Source: Mixophyes australis
Taxonomy: Eukaryota > Chordata > Amphibia > Anura > Limnodynastidae
Assembly: GCA_036250195.1 (NCBI GenBank)
Contig: JAVHZZ010000002.1
Span: forward strand, 370,645,124 to 370,709,123
DNA: 64,000 bases
Direction of reading: 5' to 3'
This document shows positions 47,091-60,224 of this stretch, one piece after another (the stretch's first letter is position 1; the number at the start of each line of letters is the position of its first letter). The translations under genes were made by a program, and so were the position numbers. The notes below the pieces were generated by a model. It was not told the DNA's origin. It saw nothing but the letters and a program-made list of their open reading frames with translations, and searched no databases.

Positions 47091-48720
47091 CATAGGAATC
47101 AGTGCTATGATTATTTTAAGAGGTTGTCCATGATGACTTTATTGTATTATACATACCCTTCTGGAACTTTTCCCCCTTGTTGTGCTTTTCAGCCATGTGT
47201 TTAGTTATATGAAAGGAGTTGTTTATTTTCTTTCTAACATTTTCAACAGTCATTTGCATAGCTCTCTGCCTTGGAAACAGTTGTATCCATAGAGCAGCTT
47301 TATGTCATGTCTTTGGGCAACAACAGTACATTTTTGCCAGCTGATATAAAAATGTGTCTGAAGAGCACAGATGCAAACTGCAAAGAAAATGTATTAAGTA
47401 AAATATTCATTTTGGCTTGTATGAACCAATTGTCTCTTCAACGTAGAAGACCCCTTGAAGTAGCTGCCACATTTTAAAAAAAATGCTTTGTATTTTCCAG
47501 TGAATTATTTGACACATCACAAATCAGCTGATGCTGGGACATTCTCGATTAATGAGATCACGTCTCTCTCGCTCTCCAATTATGTATTTTACATGTCAGT
47601 ATATCGTTCGTATTCCTAGAACATTTGAAACATACCCAGAAGACACAGTCTCTTCTTCCTACGAAGAAACATATCTATAAATTCACATCCTGGCACGGCA
47701 CCCTACAGAGCCAGGGGTCTGGCAATTTATGTTCATCTTTTATACTTTTAGACCAGTAGGTCTTGAATTCAACATAACAAGGTTTGCAGCAGGCTGGAAT
47801 CCAATAAATTCTGCCGCAGGTTTAATGCTGCTCAGGATGTAATATATAACTGACCTGACCTAATAAGAACATCTATATTATGTCCCAGTACAAGACATCA
47901 CGCTGCATGTGATAGATACCTTCTGCTTTGTAGATCCATTACGGTGACATCCTTAATTCATATTTATGATCTCATTCTCTCTCTTATCAGTGCTTTCAGT
48001 GGGTATGATCAGAGTCTGTACATTTAGTGGCTAAAGTTATGACAAGTTGTTATGATTGTAGTAGTTAAAGCTGACTTAAGGCCTTAGTCACTGGTGCAAG
48101 TAAGTGTGTGTATGTGCATATATCTGTTTTCAAAAACAGCACACAGTATATATTAAATATGGAGTACATGTGGCTAGAATATATACACTGTAGTTATGGA
48201 ATTGAGAGGAGCAATTTCACAGTGGCTATTACAGATACATTTGCCATGTAAACTTGCCAATGCCATTAAAATCAAAGGAAATTACAAATAATTATTTTAA
48301 TTATTTTTCCATTTATTATATAAGACATTTGTTTTAAAAAAAAAAAAAAATACTCCTTAAAATGTATAATAGTTGTAAAGAATGATATAACATATAATAT
48401 CATATAATAAGGTTGAATATAAATAACAATATAAATTAATATAAATAGTGCCTTGTACCACATGCATCATTTTAATGTTTCTCCTCCCTGTAATACTCAC
48501 ACGTCTCCTGCTATATCAACTTCTTGGGTCCTCCCTGCTATGTGAGAAAGGTTGCATTGCAGTGCAAACATATTGAACATTTTTACTAGTACCCCATACA
48601 GATCAGGGCTGATTACGGTATATAATACTGGGTGTATTTCTGTGACTTTTTATTACAGTCTACCTGTTCCTGACCTTTAGTCTGCTGCTGATCATGTCTG
48701 ATTGCTGCCAGTACCTATCT
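47091..48720. other. Non-coding, nothing recognised
   Basis: AT-rich, with a poly(A) run near 48340 inside very AT-rich sequence (48280-48450). Confidence 0.45.
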
Positions 48721-48724
48721 AGTC

Positions 48725-48981
48725 CATACTTGCCAACTTATGGCAAGTATGATCCGGGAGCCTGCCGGGGAAGGTGGGCGTGCAGGGGCGGGGCTCCGAA
48801 AATCGCGTCATTTTGGCCAAACTCTGCGATTCCCGGTGAATCGCGGCGTTTTGGACCTAATTCTGCCCACTTCACTAGGAAGTGGGCAGATACGGGAGAT
48901 TGCCACACTCTCCCGGGAGTCCGGGAGACTCACACGAATTACGGGAGTCTCCCAGACATTCCAGGAGAGTTGGCAAGTATG
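48725..48981. mobile_element. 257-bp MITE with perfect 14-bp termini
   Basis: Left catacttgccaact and right agttggcaagtatg are perfect inverted repeats. ctagt occurs just outside both ends and may be the target duplication. The interior is GC-rich with inverted blocks (gtgggcag, cgggagact). Confidence 0.75.
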
Positions 48982-48984
48982 AGC

Positions 48985-49989
48985 TAGTGACTATGCAGTC
49001 CTACAATTAAGTACCTCACACCTATTCTGGTATTGATCCGGCCTGATTGATCACTCTTTAACCCAAGACTCTTTATTACTCTGTGAAAAGTACTTCTCCC
49101 CAATGTTGCCACAGTTGTGACTGCTGCCTGGTTCCTAGAACCAAAGAGAAAGGTTCTAACAGGTTGCATAAAGTGGGAAAGTAGTAGAAACGTCAGTGAT
49201 TTCCTAAGCAGCAGTGAAATCCTGACTGGCAGTCTATACTGTCAATATTTTCTATGATTACAGCAATGTAGTAGCCAATGTATGCCCTGGTTTCTCCAGA
49301 TTTTATTGGTAACATATTTATTTTACAAGTTTGCGTTTTACCATTTGAGTAATAGAGTTGACAGTTTTACAAAATAAAAGCAACATAATAAGGCAGTTCA
49401 GGAAAATGACCATTATTTTATGTAAATACTCCAACATTTCACTTTCTCCTTTTTATATGTCAGTATAAATATCAAGATTTTATTAACTACTGATATGCTT
49501 CTTAAAAATGGGTTCAACCTCACCTGCTTCTCTTAGTAAGAATTCCCTATGCACTTATATAGGCATGAATTGATTTTCAATAGTGGGTCCAGACCACCTG
49601 TGTTTCATTTAGAATGTATTCAGTGAGACAGTGCAGCCAGTGGGGGTTAATTACGAAGCGCACCACAAAGCTTGGTTTTTTCACAGGTTGGATGATCTGT
49701 CCAGCGCACTTCAAGCTGCACGCCTATCGCATGCTCTTGGAAGCCACCTACAAGTACACCTAGGTGCTTTGAAAGGCTGACAATGGCGAGGAAACACTGG
49801 GCAAAACTTTAAACATCAAAGTCTACCACATATTCTGCTATTGTCCTAAAACACTGCTAGGTTAAGCCTCATGTATATTTTTACAATATGTTGTATTACA
49901 TCGCTCAGTGTGCCTATAATTGTGCATCACAGCCAAAGTACTTTATCGAGGTGCAAAACAGGTCCCATTAAAAGTATAGAACGAGACCT
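48985..49989. other. Non-coding, nothing recognised
   Basis: No supported features between two MITEs. Confidence 0.4.
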
Positions 49990-50167
49990 GGGGGTAAATT
50001 TATCAAGCTGAGAGTTTTCCGGCGGTTTTGAAAAACCAATCAGATTCTAGCTATCATTTATTTAGTGCATTCTACAAAATGATAGCTAGAATCTGATTGG
50101 TTGCTATAGGCAACATCTCCACTTTTCAAACCCGCCGGCAAACTCTCAGCTTGATACATTTACCCCC
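49990..50167. mobile_element. Hairpin MITE, TCAAGCTG subfamily
   Basis: A 178-bp near-perfect palindrome: gggggtaaatttatcaagct at the left, its mirror at the right, and inner arms aaccaatcagattctagcta that pair with tagctagaatctgattggtt. Same family as 53391-53565. Confidence 0.85.
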
Positions 50168-51085
50168 TGATCTCCGGCAGCTCTTACCTGGTACAAAACT
50201 GAAATTTGTCGTGCAGAATGGACAAGAAATGCTCCCAAAATTGTCTACTCTCCACCCATTTGCCTCATTACAATAATTGCACAATAAGGCAATTTAGCCA
50301 CCACCATGTCTACTCATTAAGAATTTGTAATGCTCTCATATGTCCCGATTTTCCTACTACAATCCTAGTTTTTCCTGATTTCCTGAATTTGTTTAATATG
50401 GAATTCTTATTTTCCTACAATCCTGCATCTTTAAGCACCCAGATTAATATGATTAGGCTCCCGTAGCTATTTTTGCAATATTTTGCACTAAAAAGGAAGT
50501 GTAGAGTAGCTTTTATTGGAGTCACCTAGTTTCAGGTCAGGCCCAATGATTTTCGGTTTCAAAATGATGGAAGCACTAGTTATGTGGAGCTCAGAATAAG
50601 TAGCATCAGTAAAGGACAGTTTTTATGCCATATAAAAACGTAAACATTTTAACCGGATGAGAAAGTATACCAGCAGGGATCAAGAACTTGACAGCATTTA
50701 TGCAAAAATATTAATATGTTCTTGTGAAATCATTCAGGTGATTTACATTTGATCCTGGCTGTTACATTTTCTCATTAAATTATATTTTTTAGAATTTTAA
50801 TGTAAAATAAAATTGCACTTATTTTATACAGTCTGATACAGATTGAGAAAGTATTTATTTGGAATATATAAATACACAAGAAGGGCGGTAGATGATTTCC
50901 AGTATTTTACTAATACGATCATTCATGCGCAACCTGTACTTTGTTTTAGCCCTAAATTTGTCAAAGGCCTTCGTTTAAGGTGGCACCCTGATCTGCTGAG
51001 CCATTTGCCTAAGTCTGTTTGTCCTTTCTTGCTAGGCAGATCTCTCTGTAGCCTGGACGCAGACTACTGCCTGTTTTGCATTATC
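50168..51085. other. Non-coding, nothing recognised
   Basis: No exons or element ends recognised. Confidence 0.4.
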
Positions 51086-51089
51086 ATCT

Positions 51090-51433
51090 TCACCATTTAT
51101 TTATATAGTGGCACTGATTTTGCAGCGCTGTACAGGGAACTCATTCACATCAGTCCCTGCCCCATTGGTCTAAATTCCCTAACATACACACACAGACAGA
51201 GAGACAGAGAGACAGAGAGAGAGAGAGAGACTAGGGTCAATTTTGATAGCGGCCAATTAACTTACTTGTATGTTTTTGGAGTGTGGGAAGAAACTGGAGC
51301 ACCCAGAGGAAACCCACGCAAACAAGGGGAGAACATACAAACTCCACACAGATAAGGCCATGGTTGGGAATTGAACTCATGACCCCAGTGCTGTGAGACA
51401 GAAGTGCTAACCACTTAGCCACCGTGCTGCCCA
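51090..51433 (-). mobile_element. tRNA-derived SINE, full-length, minus strand
   Basis: On the minus strand the head reads ggtggctaagtggttagcac (A-box-like) and then gggtcatgagttcaattccc (B-box-like), the RNA polymerase III signals of a tRNA-derived SINE. It is followed by the conserved core (gtttgtatgttctcccc, ggtttcctctgg) and a 3' end with gcgctgcaaaatcagtgcc and tataaataaatgg. A (GA)n tract lies at 51196-51231. The frame across the core is not a gene. Confidence 0.85.
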
Positions 51434-51774
51434 TTATTCACTTTTGCCTGTGTCCTGTAACCTGGATGTAAATAACTATTCTTCATGTTCATCTACAATC
51501 AGGGGGATGGCCGGTACAAAGTTCCTGGGCATCCCTTGGGGGCCCAGCAGTGGTAGATTATAGTGGGGACGGATTGGGCATGTGCTCCTGTAAAGTGTGA
51601 TGCTACATAATGTAATGGGAAGAGAAAAGCCAGGGGCATTGTGGGGAAGCACAGGGGTAACTTTTAAATGTAATTTAGCATATTTTAGGCACAGTACCCC
51701 AAATAATGGAAAAATCTTTTTTCTAGAGAACCACAACTTAGAGCTTTATGGTTAATATATACAGTGTTTGTATG

Positions 51775-51985
51775 TTATCATTATCTTTCATTTATTAGGT
51801 GACATAAGGGGTCCGCAGTGCCATACATAGGGGGTTTGAACAAAACATAACATTACGTAATCCAAAAACAACAAAATCCCAAAGCTACATTAAAATGTAC
51901 ATAATTACAGCATGCAAACTTATGTAAATATGTAAAGAAAACACTAGGGGTGAGGGCCTTGCTCGTGAGAGCTTACATTCTAGAG
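51775..51985 (-). mobile_element. Short retroposon, minus strand
   Basis: catttattaggtgacataag, gtccgcagtgccatac and gagggccttgctcgtgagag match the element at 10744-10995 in order. Confidence 0.6.
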
Positions 51986-51989
51986 GCCG

Positions 51990-53387
51990 AATAGTTCTTG
52001 GTCTTGTAATGTGATTGCTCCCATTAAACACATTATCCAAATAACACAATTTTGTATTCTTTATTTAAAGTTTGTAAATGTAATTGTCATTATGCATCTA
52101 TGCTTTCAAAGCTTTCTTTTCATTTTAGAAAGTTCTTGAGTGACACAATCCAGGAAACTGATTAGCTGTCTTAGAGTTTTTTTCTGTTTGTCATTAATGA
52201 AATGCATACAGTTGACATCTCTTTTATTTATATTTATGAATGCATTCCAGTCATCACAGACTGATATTTCAAAATAGATTACAATTATATGTTGTAATAA
52301 GATGTGACAGACAGTCCTTACACAAGGCAGAGTAGACTAGGAAAGGCACATTTTTTTAAGAATAATTTCAACTGAGATCTGATCACCTTATTAAATTCAG
52401 ACTTTATTATCTGCTCTTCTGTTTGAGCCCTGTTTATTGGCAAATCATTAGAATGTTCACAGCAGCAGGAGAAATATGTGGCAATTTTGTGGGAGGCAGT
52501 GACCTTTCCAGGTATATGGTTATGATAGTGAGGACAGGGCTGCCATGTTACAGGGGAAAGGAGGAGAATGAAAAACGAAGCAGGACACCACAGGCTGAGA
52601 GTTAGACAGTGGATGGAACAGAGTCTCCAACAGCACAGTGTAGTCATGTGAGGCTCCTGTCACAATGAAGCAGGGATATTGTGGAGTCAAATGCAACTCT
52701 ATATTAAACAACTTGTTAAAAGCTGAGATTAGTATGATTAACCATGGGATTTGCAAAATATATCTGTGTATTGTCAGGTGCACATCTCCTTCTTTGTTTG
52801 TCACTAAACTAAAACACAAAGGGAAGCAGAAATGGCTTATTTATTATACACTTGTAGAGTGCTACCAAACAAGATCACAATCTGTAAGGGATGAGATAAC
52901 TATTACTAACAGGCACAAGTGGCTAGGAAAAGATCCATTCGATGTCTCAGTTTGTTTGAGGGTTATATTGCACTCCATCAGATTAGCCTTATTAGTTCTC
53001 TTTCACAAACAAGAGAACAGACATGGACCCTGTTGTTGAACAGAAAATCCTTCTCATTGAAAAAAAACAAAGGCAAAATTCATCCAACTGACCAATCCCA
53101 CAGATCGCGGTGTCTGTAGGACAAGGAGGCGGTACCAAATAAACATATACATTTGCTCCCAAGGTACAGGGTCTTGGTTTATGGCCATTCCCCTATTTCA
53201 GTGATGAGCAACAGGTGGCTCTCTGAGCCTTCACTACGACCCCAGCTACTCCCTGCTTTATTATCACATTTATTTATTGCAGCTCGTAACACTTATTTAT
53301 CTTACATTAAAACAGCTGCTGATATGATATTGCATTTATGTGTCTCTTTCTTTCAATAAATGCTTTATTTTAACTAATTAATGAGAT
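51990..53387. other. Non-coding, nothing recognised
   Basis: No supported exon, RNA or element end. Confidence 0.4.
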
Positions 53388-53390
53388 TAA

Positions 53391-53565
53391 GGGCTAGATT
53401 TACTAAGCTGCGGGTTTAAAAAAGTGGGGATGTTGCCTATAGCAACCAATCAGATTCTAGCTTTCATTTATTTAGTACCTTCTACAAAATGATAGCTAGA
53501 ATCTGATTGGTTGCTATAGGCAACATCCCCACTTTTTCAAACCCGCAGCTTAGTAAATCTAGCCC
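53391..53565. mobile_element. Hairpin MITE flanked by TAA
   Basis: A 175-bp palindrome with gggctagatttactaagctg at the left, its mirror at the right, and inner arms gttgcctatagcaaccaatc. TAA sits directly outside both ends (53388-53390, 53566-53568), a 3-bp duplication of the PIF/Harbinger type. Same family as 49990-50167. Confidence 0.88.
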
Positions 53566-53769
53566 TAAGGGTTATGTCCCACATTTTTATGGTTAGATGG
53601 CAGCCCCATATGTGTAACAGGTTGCTCATCAATGCTCTACATATTGAAAAAGAATGATGCATATCTATCCTGAAGGTCACCTACTACAGATTTATTCTTC
53701 AGGGCTGGAATCAAGCTAGGATTTCTGGCTACATGTAAGGTCTTTGTGCAGTAATCTGTAGGAACCAAA

Positions 53770-53925
53770 TTATTATTAGTATAATTAACTCTTATTTATA
53801 GAGTGCTGACATATTACACAGCACTGTACATTGAGGGGATCATAACACAACCAAATTACATACTGTGACATGAAACAGAAGGGAAAAATGACCCTCCCCA
53901 AATGGGCATATAATCTAAAATGTGT
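53770..53925 (-). repeat. L2/CR1-like retroposon tail, minus strand
   Basis: cttatttatagagtgctgac, ttacacagcactgtaca and gggcatataatctaa are the reversed 3' end of the common retroposon seen elsewhere in the window. Confidence 0.5.
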
Positions 53926-54065
53926 TTATTGTTTGCTATTTAATTCCTAAAATCTTAAAACCCTGAAAAGATCCGGACCTTTGAGTACTGTGTTGAACAA
54001 CCCTGGCCTAGCAGCACAAACAATATAGTGTGGGATGTCAATAATACTATTCTGACTAATTTATA

Positions 54066-54595
54066 GGGGGAAATTCAATTCCCCCCGAAGTACTTCCACG
54101 CTAAAACTATTACCGTTATTACGGTACTTTCAACCCGGCTTTCTGCTCGCAGCTCAGGGAGTTGCGAGCAAAAAGCCAGCGTTAGAACTACCGTAATAAC
54201 GGTAATTATGCGCACTATTACCGTAATAGCGGTAATAGTGCGCAGGCCGCGTTACTTTTTTTTTTTCTTCAATAAATTTTTATTGAGTTTTTCAAAAGTA
54301 AATGGAGTACAGAAAAAAGAAAGGGTGACAAGCACAGTTGAAGGAACAAACAAAAGGGTAAAAAAAGGGGGGGAACCCCATGCAGGTGGGGGGGGGGGGG
54401 GGGAGTCACTCAATTGAAACAGCGATCTTATAACATGCACGTTACTTTAAGAAGCAGAAATAAAATATACACATTGGTCTTTCTCATAGTACACCAAATG
54501 GGGACATATTAATACCTAGGTAGCTCAAATAACACACAGGCAGAACCTAAGGCCGCTTTACTTTTAACAGTAACGTGGCCAATTAAATACCCCCC
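54066..54595. mobile_element. Hairpin MITE (GGGGGTATTCAATT family) broken by an L1 tail
   Basis: Left end gggggaaattcaattcc and right end ggccaattaaatacccccc are inverted. The interior shares attaccgttattacggt and the ctgctcgcagct stem with the MITE at 30264-30496. The right arm is separated from the rest by the insertion at 54260-54550. Confidence 0.75.
54260..54550 (-). mobile_element. L1 3'-end insertion, minus strand
   Basis: It starts on the plus strand with poly(T) and caataaatttttattgag, that is, a poly(A) tail preceded by AATAAA on the minus strand. It contains a C-run (54386-54403 on the opposite strand), common in L1 3' UTRs. The flanks ggccgcgttactttt (54245-54259) and ggccgctttactttt (54551-54565) form a 15-bp target duplication with one mismatch. 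Confidence 0.75.
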
Positions 54596-54599
54596 ATAA

Positions 54600-55412
54600 A
54601 GATTGTGAAACAGGGATAACACTATGGGCTTGCTTTAGTAAGGAAACTAAACCAAGAAAATTAGAAACTTTGAACCTTAGCAAAACCATGTTACAATGCT
54701 AGGGGTGCAAATGAGTTTATTATTTTGCACATAAGGAAAATACTAGCTGTTTTTTTATGTAAAACCCAATACTTGATAGCTTTATTTTTACACTGACAGT
54801 AAAAGTTGATCTAGGACATGCCCTACCCCAACTATAAATTTGCTGTCACATTTTAACTTTACCTCCCCCACCAATACTACATGGTTGTGCCAAGGTTCAA
54901 ACTTACTCATTTTTCTAACTTTCCTTTCCTTAATGAATCAGGCCCTATGAGTTCTAAACTTAGCTAATATAACAGAGTAAAGCTTGTTTATGAAAGTACA
55001 AAAATGCAGAGCAATTGTCAGCATAACACATTTATATTAATCTCCACCTGCTTTTTCAGGATCTGAGTGGAAATACCCATGGTTTAAATAGTGAAAATAA
55101 CGCATCAATCTCCCTTCAGGACCACCTCCTTCATTAACTTAAACTTTCTTGTTTTCTCCTAAAGTTCCGCTTTGTTTAGACCTGTTTGTGTCTTCATTTA
55201 ATCAGGAGAGCGAAGGGACATCATTAGACTTCATCATACGTCATTTTTTGTATTTTATTAATGGAAGAAATTTGCAGAGAAATCCACTTTCCTATAAAAA
55301 CGTATCTGAAAGTGCAAAAGGCATCCTACTGAAAGTATAGGATGAGTGCTGATAACGGGACCTGAATACTGAAAAAATTGAAGTCTTGTTTGCAGGTAGA
55401 AATAATGGTTAG
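54600..55412. other. Non-coding, nothing recognised
   Basis: No element ends or exons recognised. Confidence 0.4.
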
Positions 55413-55415
55413 ATA

Positions 55416-55823
55416 GGGCCTGATTTATTTTAGACTTACGTCAGTTTGTGTAGAGTGCCTTGCGTGATTCTGCACTGCGGATGCCTAGAAATGGATATTA
55501 CGCCAATGAGTGAAACTTCAGGCAGTTAATATCCACATGCAAATGACAATTACTACTGCCTATGAATTGAGGGGTGGAACAGTGGAGAGAAGGGAGGAGT
55601 AATATAGGCCATGTACAGTAAGGGCGTTTCAACACAGATGCGTTCATTTAATGTCCTGTTTGTCATGAATACGCTTGTTATACGCTTGTTTTCAGACATA
55701 TCTTTTAAACCTAATATAGGTCAGATGTAAAATGTTGTCTAATAATGAAGAACGAAACAGCATTCTCTGAGTTTTTAAACACAGAGCTTACGTCCAAGTT
55801 GCGTTCGGACATTAATCAGGCTC
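55416..55823. mobile_element. MITE family with GGGCCTGATT ends, copy 3
   Basis: Left gggcctgatttattttagac and right acattaatcaggctc are inverted, and ata lies outside both ends. Internal words tattacgccaatgagtg and ccatgtacagtaaggg are shared with 17635-18364. Confidence 0.65.
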
Positions 55824-55829
55824 ATAATG

Positions 55830-58800
55830 TTTAGTCTGTACATCAGTTTCATATATCTCATATGGGCTGAGGTGGCCAGAAATGAACCTGAGAGAAAACA
55901 AATATGCATGGAGCAGTAACTTGACTTATATTTTACAAAATGTGGATATAACTGTTCACTATTATTTTACTTTGATACTGTAGAAAATTATTACACTTTA
56001 AGCCTTTATGTGGTCACATAGCTCTTGGAACACTTCTCACCTACACAAAGGACAGACAGACATTTGTGGGTGAACCAAAAGTTCACTAGAAATCAGTGAC
56101 ATCACAGAGGCAGTGATGTCACCAATTGAATGGATAGGCCGCATTTCATGAATAAATGGCTAATTCTTTGTGTGGCAGATGTTATCAGATAAGATAGAGC
56201 ACACCTTAAAGACAACACACAGCACATGGTACAAAGTAATGTATCATTTCTGTCTGTATTTGGTCATAATAATCCCTTCAACAATAACCTTTCTTGTTAC
56301 ATGGGCAGAGATGAAAGTAACTGTTTCTGTCTGAATTCATTATCTCAATAGCTGCAAAACACAGTGTTATGAGCTTAAGGGAAAAAGAAATCAAATTCTT
56401 GATCACTACAAATCTATTAAGGTTTACGTGTAGTTAGAAAATTACATTGAGGAAAAGAGTAATTACATTGATTGCCCTGAGGTGCTGGATTAATACTCCC
56501 GTCGTGCCTTAACTGTTTATTTACCACAGGGACTGAATTACATTATAACGTTTACACTCAAGGTGTATTTGGAACTAAGAAATATAGCATGCTTCAATGC
56601 AATTACAGGTCAGTGTAAGGTAAACTGACACTTATGAGCACACAATGAAGTTATTTCTTCCAGTCAATATTAAACATTTTATACCAATAACAATATATGA
56701 GACATGCTCCTAAGGCCTTACATTAATTCAAGCATTCCATGTGGAGTTGAACAAATAAATATGGTTAAAACTGGATTTTTCCACATTTTACTGACTTGCC
56801 ATTTGAATTTGTGATTTATTCACAGTGTAATTTAATTAAAGCAACATCACCATTGCTAATTGGAAGCATAAACCAATGAGAACATGCATTACAATAAAAT
56901 GATGTAGTCAGCCATCTGAAGACATTTGGAAGCATTTCCTGCATCTAATTCCTGTCAAGCACATTACTTACAGACCAACATCTCATAGTATATTATGCAG
57001 TCCAACCAGAGGAGGCTAATATGCATAGCTTTGTTTATATTCCTGCTGGTGTCCTCATAAGAGATCTAAAATAGGCAGCGATAAGACATGCCACCATCCC
57101 TGTGGTTTTTGTGTCTAGTCAAGGGGCGTGTCTAGTAGTGGGTCACAATAGTGATCCCAAAGCATCCCCATTTACACTTAGTAGTGCGAGAATGACCTTG
57201 ATTAGAGATATAGTACACCATTTGAGGCTTGCTGTATACTCCAATGAAAATTTAAATTCAGAAGTAAACCAGAGCACAGAATAAAGAATTAAGAGAGCTT
57301 CTTTAAGTGATCAGGAATTTGAAAGTTTGTGGAATTAGGGTTCGTGACTTCAACATCACCCAGTGTTAAAGGTAGTTTTAATATACCACTCTGATTGGTA
57401 GTCTTTAAGGTGTTAACTGGGTCTTATGGGGGCAAATTTTGACCAATGCAGATAGTGATGCCTATGGAGTAAGCATGAGGGTAATCATTCCCTCTTCCAA
57501 ACACTGCCAGTTGTTGTTTCATTTACTTTATTAAGCAACATTCAAAAAGTCTTTATACAATTTATATGGAACAGCAGTCATCCAACAGCATCCTCAAATA
57601 TACCCAAAAACCCATATGTAAAGGATACAAGCAGATATAAAATCATGTTAACTCATTGTACACTGCGCAAAAGTACACTCTACCATATTGGACATTGAAT
57701 GTAAAGCTCTGCAGCAGAATTATCAATAAAATTGGCACTGCAGGCAGTGGTATTTATAATTTTGCTTTTTCTTGCCTTGCAGTAATTTCTTGGCTTGCTC
57801 TCTACCCCTCTGTATTTTATCTTTTTTTCCTTTGTGACTTTTGATTGCTATATATTTACAGTATTACTCTCCCTTCTTGTTACTTTAGCTCTTTTCTCAT
57901 TAGCTGATCTTATGAAAATCTCTCTTTCTCTTGTGCGTTACAGAAACTGTTGGGCACTAGGACCCAGTGAAACAGTACTGTCTTGCAGCAGAATACTGGA
58001 AAGACTTCAAGACCCATAAAAGTCCAGTCTGTGAGGGCTGCTGGAAGGTTCTGTATTTTATTTGACAAGAAAAATGATGAGACTGTGGAGACAGTGACTC
58101 AATGAAGCAGAGTAACAGAGAGAGGACTGAGGAGCCTTGTGACAAGAAAACAGATAAAAAAAAGACAGTTAACGAACTGGAGTGACAGCAGCAGTGACCA
58201 GGAAAACTGATAGAGTGACAGAGGAGCAGCAGTGTAACAAAAGTGGTGAGACCACAGTGAGTAAGAAATCTGAGACAGACATTAAAAAGTGTGAGAGAGA
58301 TAGCATTATAAAGAGAAACTGATGAAGATATAGAAATAGATAACAGAAAAGGATGAGACAGTGAGATATATTTACCTGTTTACAAGTGACAATTTCTCTG
58401 ACAGGAAAACAACAAATAGTTTCACATATTTATCAGAATATCAGTATTATTCATTCTTCCCAATTTATAAGAAGAAATGTACTGAACATTTGGCTGAAAT
58501 TTATGTTTAATCACCAGATAAGTGTGATGTGTGTCCAGAGACAGAGAATCTTACCTCACAGTCACACAGAACCTCCATTATAACTGTAATAGGATCCTGT
58601 GGTCCGCCATAATAATGATATAAATAACTGTAACTATCACCTCAGAGACATTCTCCATCTTGTGGTTGGTACCCATACTGCCTAACTACATTTATTTCCA
58701 CAAAGACTACCGATTGTTCATAGAGAAAGGAAAATAGTAATTGTTTTATTTGATATGCTGTATGTTGAAATGTAAAAATGTGTTTAAATCCGTTGTGCTA

Positions 58801-60220
58801 TTTCCATAACTGTTGCCAAAACACTCAAAGACAGATTAAGAGTAAAATATTTAGATTAAGAGTAAAATATTTGTGAGTAGCTTTGCTTATAACTAAAAAA
58901 TTGAAGTTATATGGTATTTGCTGCTAATCATTATTTGCCCTCCTCTCCCCCAATTTTTTTTTTAGTAATATATTGTTCCTGAATAATAAACTTGCCGCTA
59001 CTTAATTTTTGGTGCCCTATTTGCATTGGGGACCCGAGGGTTCTCTGTCCTACTGCTGTGTCGCGATTCAAAAAAGAGCATCGGGAGACCAGGTACGATC
59101 CGCACTACATTCTAACAACACCTATATATAGGAGTGTTACACTCTTACCACCTCTCTGTTTTTCTTATTCTTACTTGCATTCTTCTCACTCTTATTCCTT
59201 GACTTCTTTTTTTGAGTTTCCGTCTATAATTTTTTTCATTTTAGGAGTTAAATTCTTACATGCCATTTCTAAACACAGGCACTGTCCAGGCATCCGCAGT
59301 GCATTACATTAAGATGTGCTTAAATGTTTAAATGTGCATGCAAAAGCACCAAGGATTAGGGATCATTAACCCTTTTAAGTAAGAATGCATCCCACACAGG
59401 CAGTCACTGTGAAGTAGAATTTGGTCCAATTTAAGCCCTACTTGTAAGCCCAAAAAGCGCTTTTTCAATATGCGCATGCACAGTAGCTAAGTCTGAGACA
59501 TATATCCCCCTTCCGCATCTCCACGCTTAGGAAAACGGAAGGGGGGAAGTAGTGGACGAGCCTGACAAAGAAAAAGGCATGTCAATGCTCTTACGTCCTA
59601 TGCTGAGTGGAAAGTAGCCTCTAGGAGACGTATATGTTGCGTCTTCATGTTTGTTTTTTTTAAAAGCAGCATGCCCCCCAGCCAGGGCTGATGGCACAAT
59701 AGCAGGAAAACCTGCAACATTGTGTTCTCCTAACGTCATGCCAATCCAACCCTAAGCTGGTCAGTATGGGGGATTGGACCCGCAGAAAAGTGCGGGGTTC
59801 CCCCCCCTAAGTATTGTTATGTCCATATTATTGCTATCAATAAATATTGTCCGATGGGAACAATGTGGTTCCAAAGCACAAAAGAGATTCAATAGCATTA
59901 CGCAGGAAATTACAATAAGAATGTTACAAAGTATAAGAGGTATAGCAAAATCCAAGAAAGTATAAAATTAATACATTACGGAGGTCGTAGCCTGTTGTCA
60001 TGTCTTGTTAGAGAGACAGGAACCTGTCTGAACAATGTAACCTCAGGATGCAAGTAATGTAGGGTATCACAAATTGCTGAGAAATTTAAGTTAAATTTGA
60101 AGTGAAATTGCATTAACTCCACATCTAGAGAAATATCACATCCTGATGTTAAACCATCTGATGTGATATCAGACGCTTCGGTGTCTGGTTGGATCAGGGG
60201 GCTGGTTTATGCCCTGCCAG
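55830..60220. other. Long non-coding stretch, nothing specific recognised
   Basis: About 4.4 kb of AT-rich sequence. A 21-bp direct repeat (gattaagagtaaaatattt) occurs twice at 58833-58872. A GC-richer patch lies at 59440-59800. No coding signal I would defend. Confidence 0.45.
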
Positions 60221-60224
60221 GAGT

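Noticed and set aside
54436..54448. cgttacttt as the L1 target duplication partner of 54250-54258
   Set aside because: A longer match (15 bp, one mismatch) at 54551-54565 defines the insertion better; the inner 9-bp match is probably chance.
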